A DNA stretch of 6,212 nt from Leptospiraceae bacterium (GCA_025057195.1 JANWWX010000080.1:1-6212); one strand, 5' to 3'; shown: positions 1-6,212, counted from the first letter of the stretch. Notes: generated by a model from the sequence alone, not told the origin. Made by a program: numbers and translations.

Positions 1-1545
1 CCCCTGCGTCCTGTGCGTGGCCATTTTATCCTCGATGCCGCACCACTGGAAGTCCGAGAGGCAAAAGACTATCCCCACGTGCTCGAACGGGCAGGCATTG
101 TGGCCGAGCCCACAGAGCGCCGCGCGCGGATCCTTGCGATGCTGCACGAAGCTGCCCGTGCAGAGGGACTCCAGCTCGTCGAAAATGCGGCTCTTTTGGA
201 CGAAGTCAACTTTTTAGTCGAGCGCCCCACCGTCATTGTCGGCTGTTTCGCGCAAGAGTACCTGCGCCTGCCCGAGGCAGTGATCCTGTCAGAGATGAAC
301 CAACACCAGCGCTACTTCGGCCTGACCACGACGGCTGGAAAACTCGCCAACCAATTCCTGATTGTCGCCAACGGCGATGCGGCAAATCCAAAAGCCATCG
401 AAAATATCCGCAGCGGCAACGAACGGGTGCTGCGTGCGCGATTGGCCGATGGTGCCTTTTTTTATGATGAGGACCTGAAGCGCCCGCTGCCAGAGCGCAT
501 TGAAGACCTGAAGCAAATTGTATTCCATGACGGCCTGGCGACGTTCCGAGAGAAAGTAGAGCGGATGGGAAAACTCGCAGCGCTCTTTGCCCAAAACCCG
601 GAAGAAGAACCTGCTCTGGCACAGGCCGCACGGCTCGCCAAAGCAGATCTTACCACGCATCTCGTCTATGAATTCGACCATCTGCAAGGAGAAATTGGCG
701 CGGTGTATGCAGCCGCTGCTGGCCTGCCGCAGAGCATTGTGACTGCGATCCGCGAGCATTATCTACCCCGCTTCCAGGGGGATGCATTGCCGCAAACCCG
801 ACTGGGCGCACTGCTTTCGCTTGCCGATAAATGGGATAACATCTTGGCTGCCTTTTTGTTGGGCAAAGAGCCAACCGCCACGCAGGATCCCTTAGCGATC
901 CGCCGCCAGGCACTGGCTATAATCCAAATTCTGGTGGCACAAAAAATCCGGCTTTCGCTCGGGGACTTGGTTGAAAAATCGTTGCCATTTTACCAAAAAG
1001 ATTTCCGCGGCCAATTCAATACTGGCGAAATCCACGATAAAGTGGTACGCTTTTTCAAAGCGCGGTTAGCCACTATCTTTGAACAGCAGGGGTTTGACAA
1101 AAAACTTGCGCGCGCTGCAATTTTTTCGGGAGCCGACGATGCCTTTGACCTCTTTGCCCGCGCAACCGCCCTGCGCACGATCGCAGAAAAAGATAGCGCA
1201 CATTTTGCGGCACTCTTGGCGGCCTTCCGCCGGTTGGCCAACATCCTCGATAGCAACAGCACGGGAAATGTGGACACCCAAGCCTTTGTCCAACCGGAAG
1301 AGAAAGCACTGTGGGATTTTGTCCAAAAGCTGCGCTCTTTAAGCCGAGGATCCAGTAGTGAGCCAGTGAAACACTACGAAGAAATATTCACCGCCTTCGC
1401 CGAAGGCAAACCGGTTGTCGATGCCTTCTTCGACCGGGTGATGGTCAACCACAGCGATCCCAAAATCCGCAGCAACCGGCGAAACCTGGTCGGCTCTGCG
1501 GTCAACACGGTGCGCGAATTGCTGGATTTGGACGAGTTGGCATGA
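1..1545 (+). CDS. glyS: Glycyl-tRNA synthetase beta subunit, 5'-truncated by window edge
   Basis: This is the beta chain of the alpha2beta2 (bacterial-type) glycyl-tRNA synthetase, a cytoplasmic enzyme that charges tRNA-Gly. The catalytic site is in the alpha chain; beta recognises tRNA. The reading frame is open at base 1 and 514 residues are visible. The family is about 690 residues long, so roughly the first 190 lie outside the window. The first visible residues (RPVRGH) align without gaps to the conserved RVIRGHR segment of E. coli GlyS, though the usual Arg after GH is Phe here. Family blocks follow in order: DEVNFLVE, MNQHQRYF, the GNERVLRARLADGAFF block, and FHDGLATFREK. Next comes the HD-like domain (about residues 214-285, THLVYEF, EHYLPRFQGDALP, LADKWD), then PTATQDPLAIRRQAL. 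The DALR-type anticodon-binding tail ends with FDRVMVNHSDPKIRSNR. The GTG at base 13 is an internal Val codon, not a start. glyQ is expected upstream but is not visible. Confidence 0.97.
   Translation, partial: PLRPVRGHFILDAAPLEVREAKDYPHVLERAGIVAEPTERRARILAMLHEAARAEGLQLVENAALLDEVNFLVERPTVIVGCFAQEYLRLPEAVILSEMNQHQRYFGLTTTAGKLANQFLIVANGDAANPKAIENIRSGNERVLRARLADGAFFYDEDLKRPLPERIEDLKQIVFHDGLATFREKVERMGKLAALFAQNPEEEPALAQAARLAKADLTTHLVYEFDHLQGEIGAVYAAAAGLPQSIVTAIREHYLPRFQGDALPQTRLGALLSLADKWDNILAAFLLGKEPTATQDPLAIRRQALAIIQILVAQKIRLSLGDLVEKSLPFYQKDFRGQFNTGEIHDKVVRFFKARLATIFEQQGFDKKLARAAIFSGADDAFDLFARATALRTIAEKDSAHFAALLAAFRRLANILDSNSTGNVDTQAFVQPEEKALWDFVQKLRSLSRGSSSEPVKHYEEIFTAFAEGKPVVDAFFDRVMVNHSDPKIRSNRRNLVGSAVNTVRELLDLDELA
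1542..1545 (+). other. ATGA stop/start overlap joining glyS and hisZ
   Basis: The bases ATGA contain the hisZ start (ATG, 1542-1544) and the glyS stop (TGA, 1543-1545). The sequence just upstream (TTTGGACGAGTTGGC) has no good purine-rich ribosome-binding site at the normal spacing. Re-initiation by ribosomes finishing glyS is the likely route to hisZ translation, so the two genes should be co-transcribed. The overlap is seen directly; the coupling is inferred. Confidence 0.8.
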
Positions 1546-2534
1546 GCGAAGACCTACCGCACCAATTTGAATCCCGCTACCGCCGCATCGCTGTGCCGTA
1601 TGGTTTCAGCATGTATGATCCCGCAGCGACCGCCGCGCTGGAAAAGGCGAGCCGGGCCGCACAGGACATCCTGCGCGCGCATGGTTTTGAGCGCATCCTC
1701 CCGGCAGCCATTGACTATCCAGATACCTTTGCGGAAAACCATGAGGAAATGTTTATCTTTAAAGACAACAGCGGCGAAAAGTTGGCTCTACGCAACGACA
1801 TCACCGCACAGGTGATCAAGGGTTATGTCCGACAACGGCAGGATTCCCAAAATAGCACACTCCGCAAATTCTATTATGCTGCACCGGTCTATAAAGATGT
1901 GCGGCGTAATTATCCACTGCCGCGGGAAATTTGGCAGATCGGCTGCGAGATCATCGGTACAGGCGCAGACACACATCTTGCCGATTTAATTGCCCTCTGC
2001 CTCCAAATACTGCACAGCGTTTTTGGCTACACCACTGCGACCGAGATCTGTGACGTGCGCCCGCACAACGCCTTCGCCCAAGTTCTCGGTGAGGACTTTC
2101 TGGCCGCCGCGCACCGCCGCGATGCCCCACTTTTGGCAAATTTGCTGCAGGAGCATTTTGGTGCCGAAACAAGCGAGGCACAACAATTGGCGCGATGGCT
2201 TTTTTATCCCCCACTCGAGGCGCAAAAGCCACAATCCTTCGCCAAATTGCCCGCAACTTTAAGGGAGTCCCTGGCGGCTGCGGAAGATGCCACAGCACCG
2301 CTCTTGCAAAAGCTGCGCGCAGAAAGTAAAAATGCATTCTGGCAACCCTTAGCCATGCCACGCAGTAGTTATTATAGCGGCATATTTTTTGAGGTCTATG
2401 CCGCAGGCTTAACCGAACCGGTCGCCCGCGGTGGGGTCTATAACGAATTAGTGCGCCGTTACGCGCCTTTTGCTGCGGGTGCCTGTGGCTTTGCCTTTGA
2501 CCTTCTGCCGTTTGCGGGACCGGGTGACCGCTGA
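1542..2534 (+). CDS. hisZ: ATP phosphoribosyltransferase regulatory subunit HisZ (HisRS-like)
   Basis: This 330-residue protein has the class II histidyl-tRNA synthetase fold but lacks the C-terminal anticodon-binding domain of true HisS (usually 420 or more residues). That length points to HisZ, the regulatory partner of short-form HisG, which carries out the first step of histidine synthesis and needs HisZ for activity and histidine feedback. Visible blocks are a motif-1-like stretch around residue 54, FIFKDNSGEKLALRNDITAQ (71-90), a motif-2-like segment starting KFYYAAPVYKDVRR (109-122) and ending WQIGCEIIG, the YYSGIFFEVY strand (277-286) and GFAFDLLPF (316-324). Two conserved positions are unusual: LRPD reads LRND, and the GGRYD loop reads GGVYNEL (297-303). 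The ATG at 1542 overlaps the glyS stop and has no clear Shine-Dalgarno sequence, which suggests translational coupling. The 3' end overlaps the convergent permease gene. No hisG is visible. A HisRS paralogue with another role is the main alternative. Confidence 0.88.
   Translation: MSEDLPHQFESRYRRIAVPYGFSMYDPAATAALEKASRAAQDILRAHGFERILPAAIDYPDTFAENHEEMFIFKDNSGEKLALRNDITAQVIKGYVRQRQDSQNSTLRKFYYAAPVYKDVRRNYPLPREIWQIGCEIIGTGADTHLADLIALCLQILHSVFGYTTATEICDVRPHNAFAQVLGEDFLAAAHRRDAPLLANLLQEHFGAETSEAQQLARWLFYPPLEAQKPQSFAKLPATLRESLAAAEDATAPLLQKLRAESKNAFWQPLAMPRSSYYSGIFFEVYAAGLTEPVARGGVYNELVRRYAPFAAGACGFAFDLLPFAGPGDR
2448..2534. other. Convergent coding overlap, antisense codons in register
   Basis: The last 28 codons plus stop of hisZ (+) and the last 28 codons plus stop of the permease (-) use the same 87 bp. 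Codon boundaries coincide, so each permease codon is the exact reverse complement of a hisZ codon. The permease TAA is the complement of hisZ Leu303 TTA, and the hisZ TGA complements a permease Ser TCA. Four TTT Phe codons of hisZ (residues 310, 317, 319, 324) become AAA Lys on the other strand. There is no room for an ordinary terminator between the two genes. Confidence 0.9.
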
Positions 2535-4229
2535 TTCAGTCACTTCTGCTGCCAGCGCTGTGGCTATCAAGCCTTTGCTTTCTTGTGCTGCGGCACGCGC
2601 ATCGCTACTGAAAGAAAGTGCATAGATCAGCCCTGCAGCCAAGAGATACGCCGCGGTCAGCATGAAGGGATGCGGCCCATGCTCTCCCTGGGGGATTTGC
2701 CACGGTAGGTACATGCCGCCGCCGATTTTAACCGAATGCATCAGGCCAAAAAATGTCAGCACTGCCCCAATCAGTAGGAAGATGCACGATTCTCGGTATC
2801 GCTTATCGATGAGCTTGGCCGTGAACGCCCCCCATACCATTGCGGTCAGAATGAAGCCATTGCCCGCAGCGTTCAGGGCAAACCAACTTTCTTGGTACTT
2901 TGCCCCGAAATATTGGAACGCAGACTGCATTTTGGCTGCAAGTTTCGGCGCCGTTTGCGCAAGCGATGTGTAGAACCTTTCGATGTCTCTGATCAGCGGC
3001 TCCATTTTCATTTGGGCCAATGCAGGGATTGCCGGGATGATCGCCATTGTCACCGCGGTGGCGTGCTCCTTGGGAGTCGAATGGTACGACTGCTCGACGA
3101 TGTCGAGCCCCACAAAAATGAAGATCGGTGCCAGGGCGGCAGCTGGCAGGATTTCTGCCATAAAACTGAGCACACCGAAGGCACCGGCCAAGCCAACAAA
3201 GATTCCTGTGGCGAGTGTATAGCCGGCGCGGCCGCCCATCGCCTTATATGCCGGATGCCCAATATAGGGAGTCGATTGCGCGACACCGCCACAGACTGCG
3301 GCACCCAAAGTCGCGATCGCCTCGGTCAAAAGGATGCTGCGGGTTTTGTACGCATCACCAGCTAAGCGGGCACTTGCGGTGACGTTGATGCCACCCACCA
3401 CCGTCAAGAGCCCAAACGGGATTGCGATGGGCAAATAATCCAGTGCTGTGCGCATGCCCTCCCAAAAACCGAGAGTCGGCACTGGTGGTGAAAATCGGAT
3501 GCTAAAATCGATTTTGTGAGGTGGCACCAGGCCAAAGCCATAAAGAATATAATAGAGCACAGTACCTACCACCACGGAAAGAAAGACACTGGGCAAGTTA
3601 TAAGGCAGTCGGATCTTTGCGACCAACGCATAAAGGATGATGCCGAACGCAATCATTCCGACCACCGGCAGGCCGAAGATATGCTCGAGCGGTACCAGTG
3701 CCAGGAAGGTAACCCCCACACCGGCCAGCGATCCCAATAGCCCGGCCTCCGGCACCATGCGCGCCACCCAGTCGCCAAAAAATGAAAGCACGAACTTCAC
3801 CACGCCAATCAAAAATAACGTGGCCATTCCCACCTGCCAGGCGGTGATGCCTGCAGCATAGATCTGCTCTTCGCTCGGGTTAGGCGTTGCGCGTAGCGCC
3901 GCGTTGAACGCCGGGCCGATGACCATCAGAGCCACGCCCACTGTCGACGGGGAATCTAACCCAAGTGGCATTGCAGTGACATTGGGATTCTGCGTGCGTT
4001 TGGCCAAGCGGATGGCCATCCAGGTATAAATAGCATCGCCGATGAAAACTCCCAGTGCCGTTCCTGGGAACATCTTGATATAGACAATTTCTGCTGGGAT
4101 TTTAAAAATCCCGGTGAGGAGGATGCCGAAAAGCGCGAGGTTGGCGACGTTGTCGAACATCAGCGCAAAGAAGGCGTTGAGGTCACCGAGAGCCAGCCAA
4201 CGGTAGCGGAATTGTGGCGTTGCTTGCAT
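2448..4229 (-). CDS. NCS2/AzgA-like (xanthine/uracil permease superfamily) membrane transporter
   Basis: From the ATG at 4229 this is a 593-residue polytopic inner-membrane protein. It has about a dozen hydrophobic segments, for example LMFDNVANLALFGILLTGIF (23-42), the FGDAIYTWMAIRLA-like stretch, VALMVIGPAF, VVVGTVLYYILYGFGLV and LLIGAVLTFFGLM. STPYIGHPAYKAMGGRAGYT (319-338) matches the TSYVESxxGxxxGGRTGLT region of AzgA-type purine permeases, which supports the superfamily assignment. The carboxylate of that motif is Gly here, and the preceding helix (FGLLTVVGGINVTASA) lacks the usual Asp, so the substrate is uncertain and may not be a purine. A hydrophilic stretch after QMKMEP (about 406-440) is followed by further helices. 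The last 28 residues are very basic and come from the hisZ overlap. A TTG at 4334 would add 35 residues and overlap the hydrolase gene; ATG 4229 is preferred because MQATPQFRYRWLALGDL matches the family N-terminus. Neither start has a strong ribosome-binding site. Confidence 0.85.
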   Translation of the reverse strand: MQATPQFRYRWLALGDLNAFFALMFDNVANLALFGILLTGIFKIPAEIVYIKMFPGTALGVFIGDAIYTWMAIRLAKRTQNPNVTAMPLGLDSPSTVGVALMVIGPAFNAALRATPNPSEEQIYAAGITAWQVGMATLFLIGVVKFVLSFFGDWVARMVPEAGLLGSLAGVGVTFLALVPLEHIFGLPVVGMIAFGIILYALVAKIRLPYNLPSVFLSVVVGTVLYYILYGFGLVPPHKIDFSIRFSPPVPTLGFWEGMRTALDYLPIAIPFGLLTVVGGINVTASARLAGDAYKTRSILLTEAIATLGAAVCGGVAQSTPYIGHPAYKAMGGRAGYTLATGIFVGLAGAFGVLSFMAEILPAAALAPIFIFVGLDIVEQSYHSTPKEHATAVTMAIIPAIPALAQMKMEPLIRDIERFYTSLAQTAPKLAAKMQSAFQYFGAKYQESWFALNAAGNGFILTAMVWGAFTAKLIDKRYRESCIFLLIGAVLTFFGLMHSVKIGGGMYLPWQIPQGEHGPHPFMLTAAYLLAAGLIYALSFSSDARAAAQESKGLIATALAAEVTESAVTRSRKRQKVKGKATGTRSKRRVTAH

Positions 4230-4300
4230 GGCGGCAACTGCAGGATTGCGGCTTATGGTCAACCGAAAAAGTGTGGGAAACCAGGCTTCGGCTTTCGGCG
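4230..4300 (-). other. 71-bp gap between hydrolase and permease genes, with weak inverted repeat
   Basis: This is the only non-coding stretch in the window if the permease starts at 4229. It contains the inverted repeat TTTCGG/CCGAAA (4293-4298 and 4263-4268, 24-base spacer) and a short direct repeat (GCCGAA twice on the minus strand). A TTGACC on the minus strand (4257-4262) resembles a -35 box, but no -10 box follows at the proper distance. It may be a weak RNA structure in the leader of the permease, or nothing functional. Confidence 0.25.
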
Positions 4301-5146
4301 CTACTTGCTTTTCACTAAGCGAAAAGTGCGGCAAAAGTCGAGGATTTCCCGCCAGTGCTGTTCGCCAAGATGGCCAAAGAGGTCATTGTGTTCAGCGCCG
4401 GCCAATTCGATGAGTTTGGCCTGTGGGAAGAGTTGAGCGAGCGTGCGCCCGTGCTGCACTGGAACGATGCTGTCATGGCTACCGTGCACGATCATGACCG
4501 GAAAAGTGATGTGCTTGGCTTTGCTGGCATTGTCAAAACGGTCCACGACCATTAGGCGTGCGAGTGGGGTATAGTGGATGGCGGCAAGCTCGGCCATTGA
4601 CGTGAACGGAGCAAAAAGTAGCAGTGCCTGTCCTGCACCACGCGCCGCCAATTCTACTGCCACGCCAGTGCCTAACGAAAAACCCAAAAGCACTGTATCC
4701 GCCGCACGGTGGTGGAATTGCCGCTGCACGTGGCGTACCAACAGCTCCGCGTCGGTGTAGAGATTCTCTTCACTGGGTGGGTATTCAGCAGCATAACCAT
4801 AGCCCGGGTATTCTGCCAAAAGTGTGCTGAAGCCATTTTTGAGCATGTGCGATGCTATGTCTTCGAGCGAACCCATGACCTCACCGTTGCCATGGAAAAA
4901 TACCACAAGCTTTTTGCTAGCCTTGGCATAATAGCCATACACCTTACGCTCGCCCGGTATTTCCAGTAACTGGCCACCGGGCAAGGATGGCAACACGCGG
5001 TAGTGTGGCGCGGGAAAAATGAACGGGCGGGTGAGGCTACCGCGCAGCGACACGGCAAAGATGGTATCCGGGAAAAAAATTAACGGCGTACACGCCCAAA
5101 TCCATAGTAAATACAGTTTGCGTGCTGCCGGCCTTAGTTTTACCAC
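4301..5146 (-). CDS. Membrane-anchored alpha/beta hydrolase (serine hydrolase, Bem46-like)
   Basis: From the GTG at 5146 this is a 281-residue alpha/beta-hydrolase-fold protein with a complete apparent catalytic set. It has the oxyanion-hole motif HGNG (85-88), the nucleophile elbow GFSLG (Ser157), the acid in HGSHDSIVP (Asp225) and the base in AEHNDLF (His253). LAEYPGYG (111-118) is typical of the Bem46/ABHD13-like group. One hydrophobic segment (about 11-31, LYLLWIWACTPLIFFP) follows a basic start (KLRPAARK). This predicts an N-terminal membrane anchor with the catalytic domain probably on the periplasmic side. IWAC is a poor lipobox because the hydrophobic run continues past the Cys. The substrate is unknown; an esterase, thioesterase or peptidase-like role is possible. 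The GTG start overlaps the stop of the upstream repeat-protein gene by 7 bp. A TTG at 5182 (293 residues) is an alternative. No strong Shine-Dalgarno sequence precedes either. Confidence 0.88.
   Translation of the reverse strand: MVKLRPAARKLYLLWIWACTPLIFFPDTIFAVSLRGSLTRPFIFPAPHYRVLPSLPGGQLLEIPGERKVYGYYAKASKKLVVFFHGNGEVMGSLEDIASHMLKNGFSTLLAEYPGYGYAAEYPPSEENLYTDAELLVRHVQRQFHHRAADTVLLGFSLGTGVAVELAARGAGQALLLFAPFTSMAELAAIHYTPLARLMVVDRFDNASKAKHITFPVMIVHGSHDSIVPVQHGRTLAQLFPQAKLIELAGAEHNDLFGHLGEQHWREILDFCRTFRLVKSK
5140..5146 (-). other. GTGGTAA start/stop overlap between repeat-protein and hydrolase genes
   Basis: Read on the minus strand, GTG (5146-5144) is the preferred start of the hydrolase and TAA (5142-5140) is the stop of the upstream gene in another frame. 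CCGGGG lies just upstream but is a weak ribosome-binding site. The arrangement suggests translational coupling. If the TTG at 5182 is the true start, the overlap is 43 bp instead. Confidence 0.5.
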
Positions 5147-6212
5147 AACCCCGGACCATTTTCGGTGCAGAGGCGTTGCCAAGTGAACGGGCTAACGGCA
5201 GGGTTGGTATAGGTGGAGCGATCGCCACAGCCCAAAAGCAGCAGGGTATCGGCCAGATCCGTGGTATTGGTATTGAGCATGTTGATCAAGGTTTGGGTTG
5301 AGTTTACACCCGACAAATTATTGAGGATCGAGTTTGCAATGTAAGTCACCCCAACCCCAGGCCAATTGACGGGGTAGGTGTTATTCCAAACCCCCGCACC
5401 AGCCAGCGCTACTCCGCTTTTGAGGTTATCGGCGACACCGTCGGAGGCAACATCGACGACACTGCCCAGGCCAAAGCCTTCGCTAAAATAGTTTTTGGGT
5501 GAGCCTGGCTGTGTGGTGATGCCGTGGTGCAGCAACCGCACCATGGCCTCGCGCGCCGAAATATTCGGAGAGGAGCTATTATAGGTGATGGCAAAACCCC
5601 GTGTGCCGCTGGTGATGCCGGTGGCGTCGCGGTCAATGAGCTGGATGAGCTGTGCGGCGTTTACTGCAGCTTCGGAAACACTGACAAAGGTCAGTCGGCC
5701 ATTGTTGACGCTGTTGACGATCGCACTGGCGCCGTCGGCGTGCGGGACGAATGGATTTTCTCCGATGACAACTTTCGCTCCGACGGGACAGCCAGCGCCA
5801 CCAGTAACTACCGTGATGCTAGTGACCCGACCACTGGTCAGATTAGCGGTTAGCGACGGGGGTGTTGTGCAACCCACTACCTCAACAGTAGGTGCTGCCG
5901 TGTAGCCGCAGCCTGTGTTGGTGACAGTGACAGTAGTAACAGCTCCACCCACCACCGTTGCCACCGCCTCTGCACGGCCACCAATTTTGACAATGCGGCC
6001 CACGCCATAATTACTACCACCCGATATAGAAGAGCAGCCTGTGAGCGCCCCGCCAGTTGCAGTCACGGTACAAGTGCCACTGACACCGCCTGCCCCCCGG
6101 ATTGGGCAAAGATCACCCGTCGTGTAACCCGAACCACCATAAAAATCGGTGAGGGTATTTATTTCACCGCTCACTTGGCATGTGACACTGACACCACCGG
6201 CGGTACAGGAAG
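5140..6212 (-). CDS. Cysteine-rich repeat protein, probably exported; 5' end beyond window
   Basis: The frame is open to the right edge, with 356 residues visible and the N-terminus missing. The GTG at 6174 is an internal Val codon, since the coding pattern and the repeats continue upstream of it. I do not recognise the protein as a named family. The first roughly 184 visible residues are four to five degenerate repeats of 35-39 residues, rich in Gly, Thr and Val, with the theme [AV]T-x-x-GG-x-[VL]T-x-[IV]-x-V-x-x-GGxGY-x-x-x-P-x-V-x-[IV]. This is a beta-rich pattern known from secreted and adhesion-type proteins. The C-terminal 170 or so residues (from about GITSGTRGFAITYNSSSP) form a separate non-repetitive domain of unknown type. 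Ten cysteines, mostly two per repeat plus a C-terminal pair (LLGCGD, RLCTENG), and the near absence of Lys suggest disulfides outside the cytoplasm. The signal peptide or prepilin leader, if any, is not visible. It heads the minus-strand gene group. Confidence 0.75.
   Translation of the reverse strand, partial: SCTAGGVSVTCQVSGEINTLTDFYGGSGYTTGDLCPIRGAGGVSGTCTVTATGGALTGCSSISGGSNYGVGRIVKIGGRAEAVATVVGGAVTTVTVTNTGCGYTAAPTVEVVGCTTPPSLTANLTSGRVTSITVVTGGAGCPVGAKVVIGENPFVPHADGASAIVNSVNNGRLTFVSVSEAAVNAAQLIQLIDRDATGITSGTRGFAITYNSSSPNISAREAMVRLLHHGITTQPGSPKNYFSEGFGLGSVVDVASDGVADNLKSGVALAGAGVWNNTYPVNWPGVGVTYIANSILNNLSGVNSTQTLINMLNTNTTDLADTLLLLGCGDRSTYTNPAVSPFTWQRLCTENGPGLW
5659..6212 (-). repeat. Degenerate 35-39-residue protein repeats (GGxGY type)
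   Basis: In-frame repeat units run at about 6210-6091, 6090-5977, 5976-5863 and 5862-5731, with a decayed unit at 5730-5659. The diagnostic signature reads GGSGY, GGSNY, TGCGY and GGAGC in successive units, spaced 39, 35 and 38 residues apart. It sits between strands such as TTVTVTN and PTVEVVG. The first three visible units each hold two cysteines and the fourth holds one. Units are similar in protein pattern but clearly diverged in DNA, so this is not recent tandem duplication. More units may lie beyond the window edge. Confidence 0.7.

Noticed and set aside
1..40. Possible internal deletion in glyS fusing the FLRPV and RGHR motifs
   Set aside because: The visible residues align gap-free over 22 positions to the single RVIRGHR region of E. 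coli GlyS, so simple truncation by the window edge explains it.
233..759. Two long minus-strand open frames (132 and 156 codons) opposite glyS
   Set aside because: They lie antisense to strongly conserved GlyRS beta sequence, encode low-complexity Arg/Ser/Cys-rich proteins without motifs, and disagree with each other in frame.
2522..2545. GTGAC/GTCAC inverted repeat at the hisZ stop as a terminator
   Set aside because: The stem is only 5 bp plus wobble pairs, with no following T-run, and it lies inside the permease coding sequence.
2892..3365. 157-codon plus-strand open frame opposite the permease
   Set aside because: It has a Cys/His/Arg-rich composition typical of the reverse strand of a membrane-protein gene. 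The minus-strand frame encodes recognisable transmembrane helices and a family motif.
4308..4326. CTTTTC/GAAAAG perfect 6-bp inverted repeat near the hydrolase stop
   Set aside because: It is A/T-rich and short, lies within the hydrolase coding end, and is not followed by a T-run in either direction. It fits chance.
4990..5110. Lipoprotein signal in the hydrolase N-terminus (IWAC)
   Set aside because: Trp at -2 is atypical and the hydrophobic run continues beyond the Cys, which fits a transmembrane anchor better.
5659..6212. Tandem DNA repeat or CRISPR-like array at the right edge
   Set aside because: The periodicity is in the protein pattern; DNA units vary in length and sequence and lie in one continuous reading frame.

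Overview
The window is densely coding bacterial chromosome with moderately high G+C (mid-50s % by eye, not computed). It holds five protein genes and essentially no free intergenic space. No tRNA, rRNA, CRISPR array, insertion sequence, phage gene or origin was seen. The host is most likely Gram-negative. It has the two-subunit (alpha/beta) glycyl-tRNA synthetase and uses HisZ, the histidyl-tRNA-synthetase-like partner of short-form HisG. I cannot assign a phylum from the sequence alone.

Layout. Positions 1-1545 (+) are the C-terminal three quarters of glyS, the GlyRS beta subunit; its 5' part lies outside the window. Positions 1542-2534 (+) are hisZ, joined to glyS by an ATGA stop/start overlap. 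Three genes then run on the minus strand. Read in transcription order from the right edge they are: (i) the 3' part of a cysteine-rich, repeat-containing, probably exported protein of unknown function (5140-6212); (ii) a membrane-anchored alpha/beta hydrolase (4301-5146) whose preferred GTG start overlaps the stop of (i); and (iii) a polytopic permease of the NCS2/AzgA-like xanthine/uracil permease superfamily (2448-4229), 71 bp further on.

The two transcription units converge, and their last genes overlap tail to tail by 87 bp (2448-2534). In the overlap the antisense codons are exactly in register. The permease therefore carries a strongly basic tail that is the codon-by-codon reverse complement of the conserved C-terminus of hisZ.

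How the genes relate. glyS and hisZ are housekeeping genes for glycine charging of tRNA and for allosteric control of histidine biosynthesis; coupling them is a plausible but unusual pairing. The minus-strand group combines an exported repeat protein, an envelope hydrolase and a transporter. They look co-transcribed, but nothing in the sequence establishes a shared pathway. I see no strong evidence for a new defence or mobile system. The most distinctive signals are the in-register convergent overlap, the permease lacking the family's usual substrate-site carboxylates, and the Cys-paired repeat protein with an unrecognised C-terminal domain.
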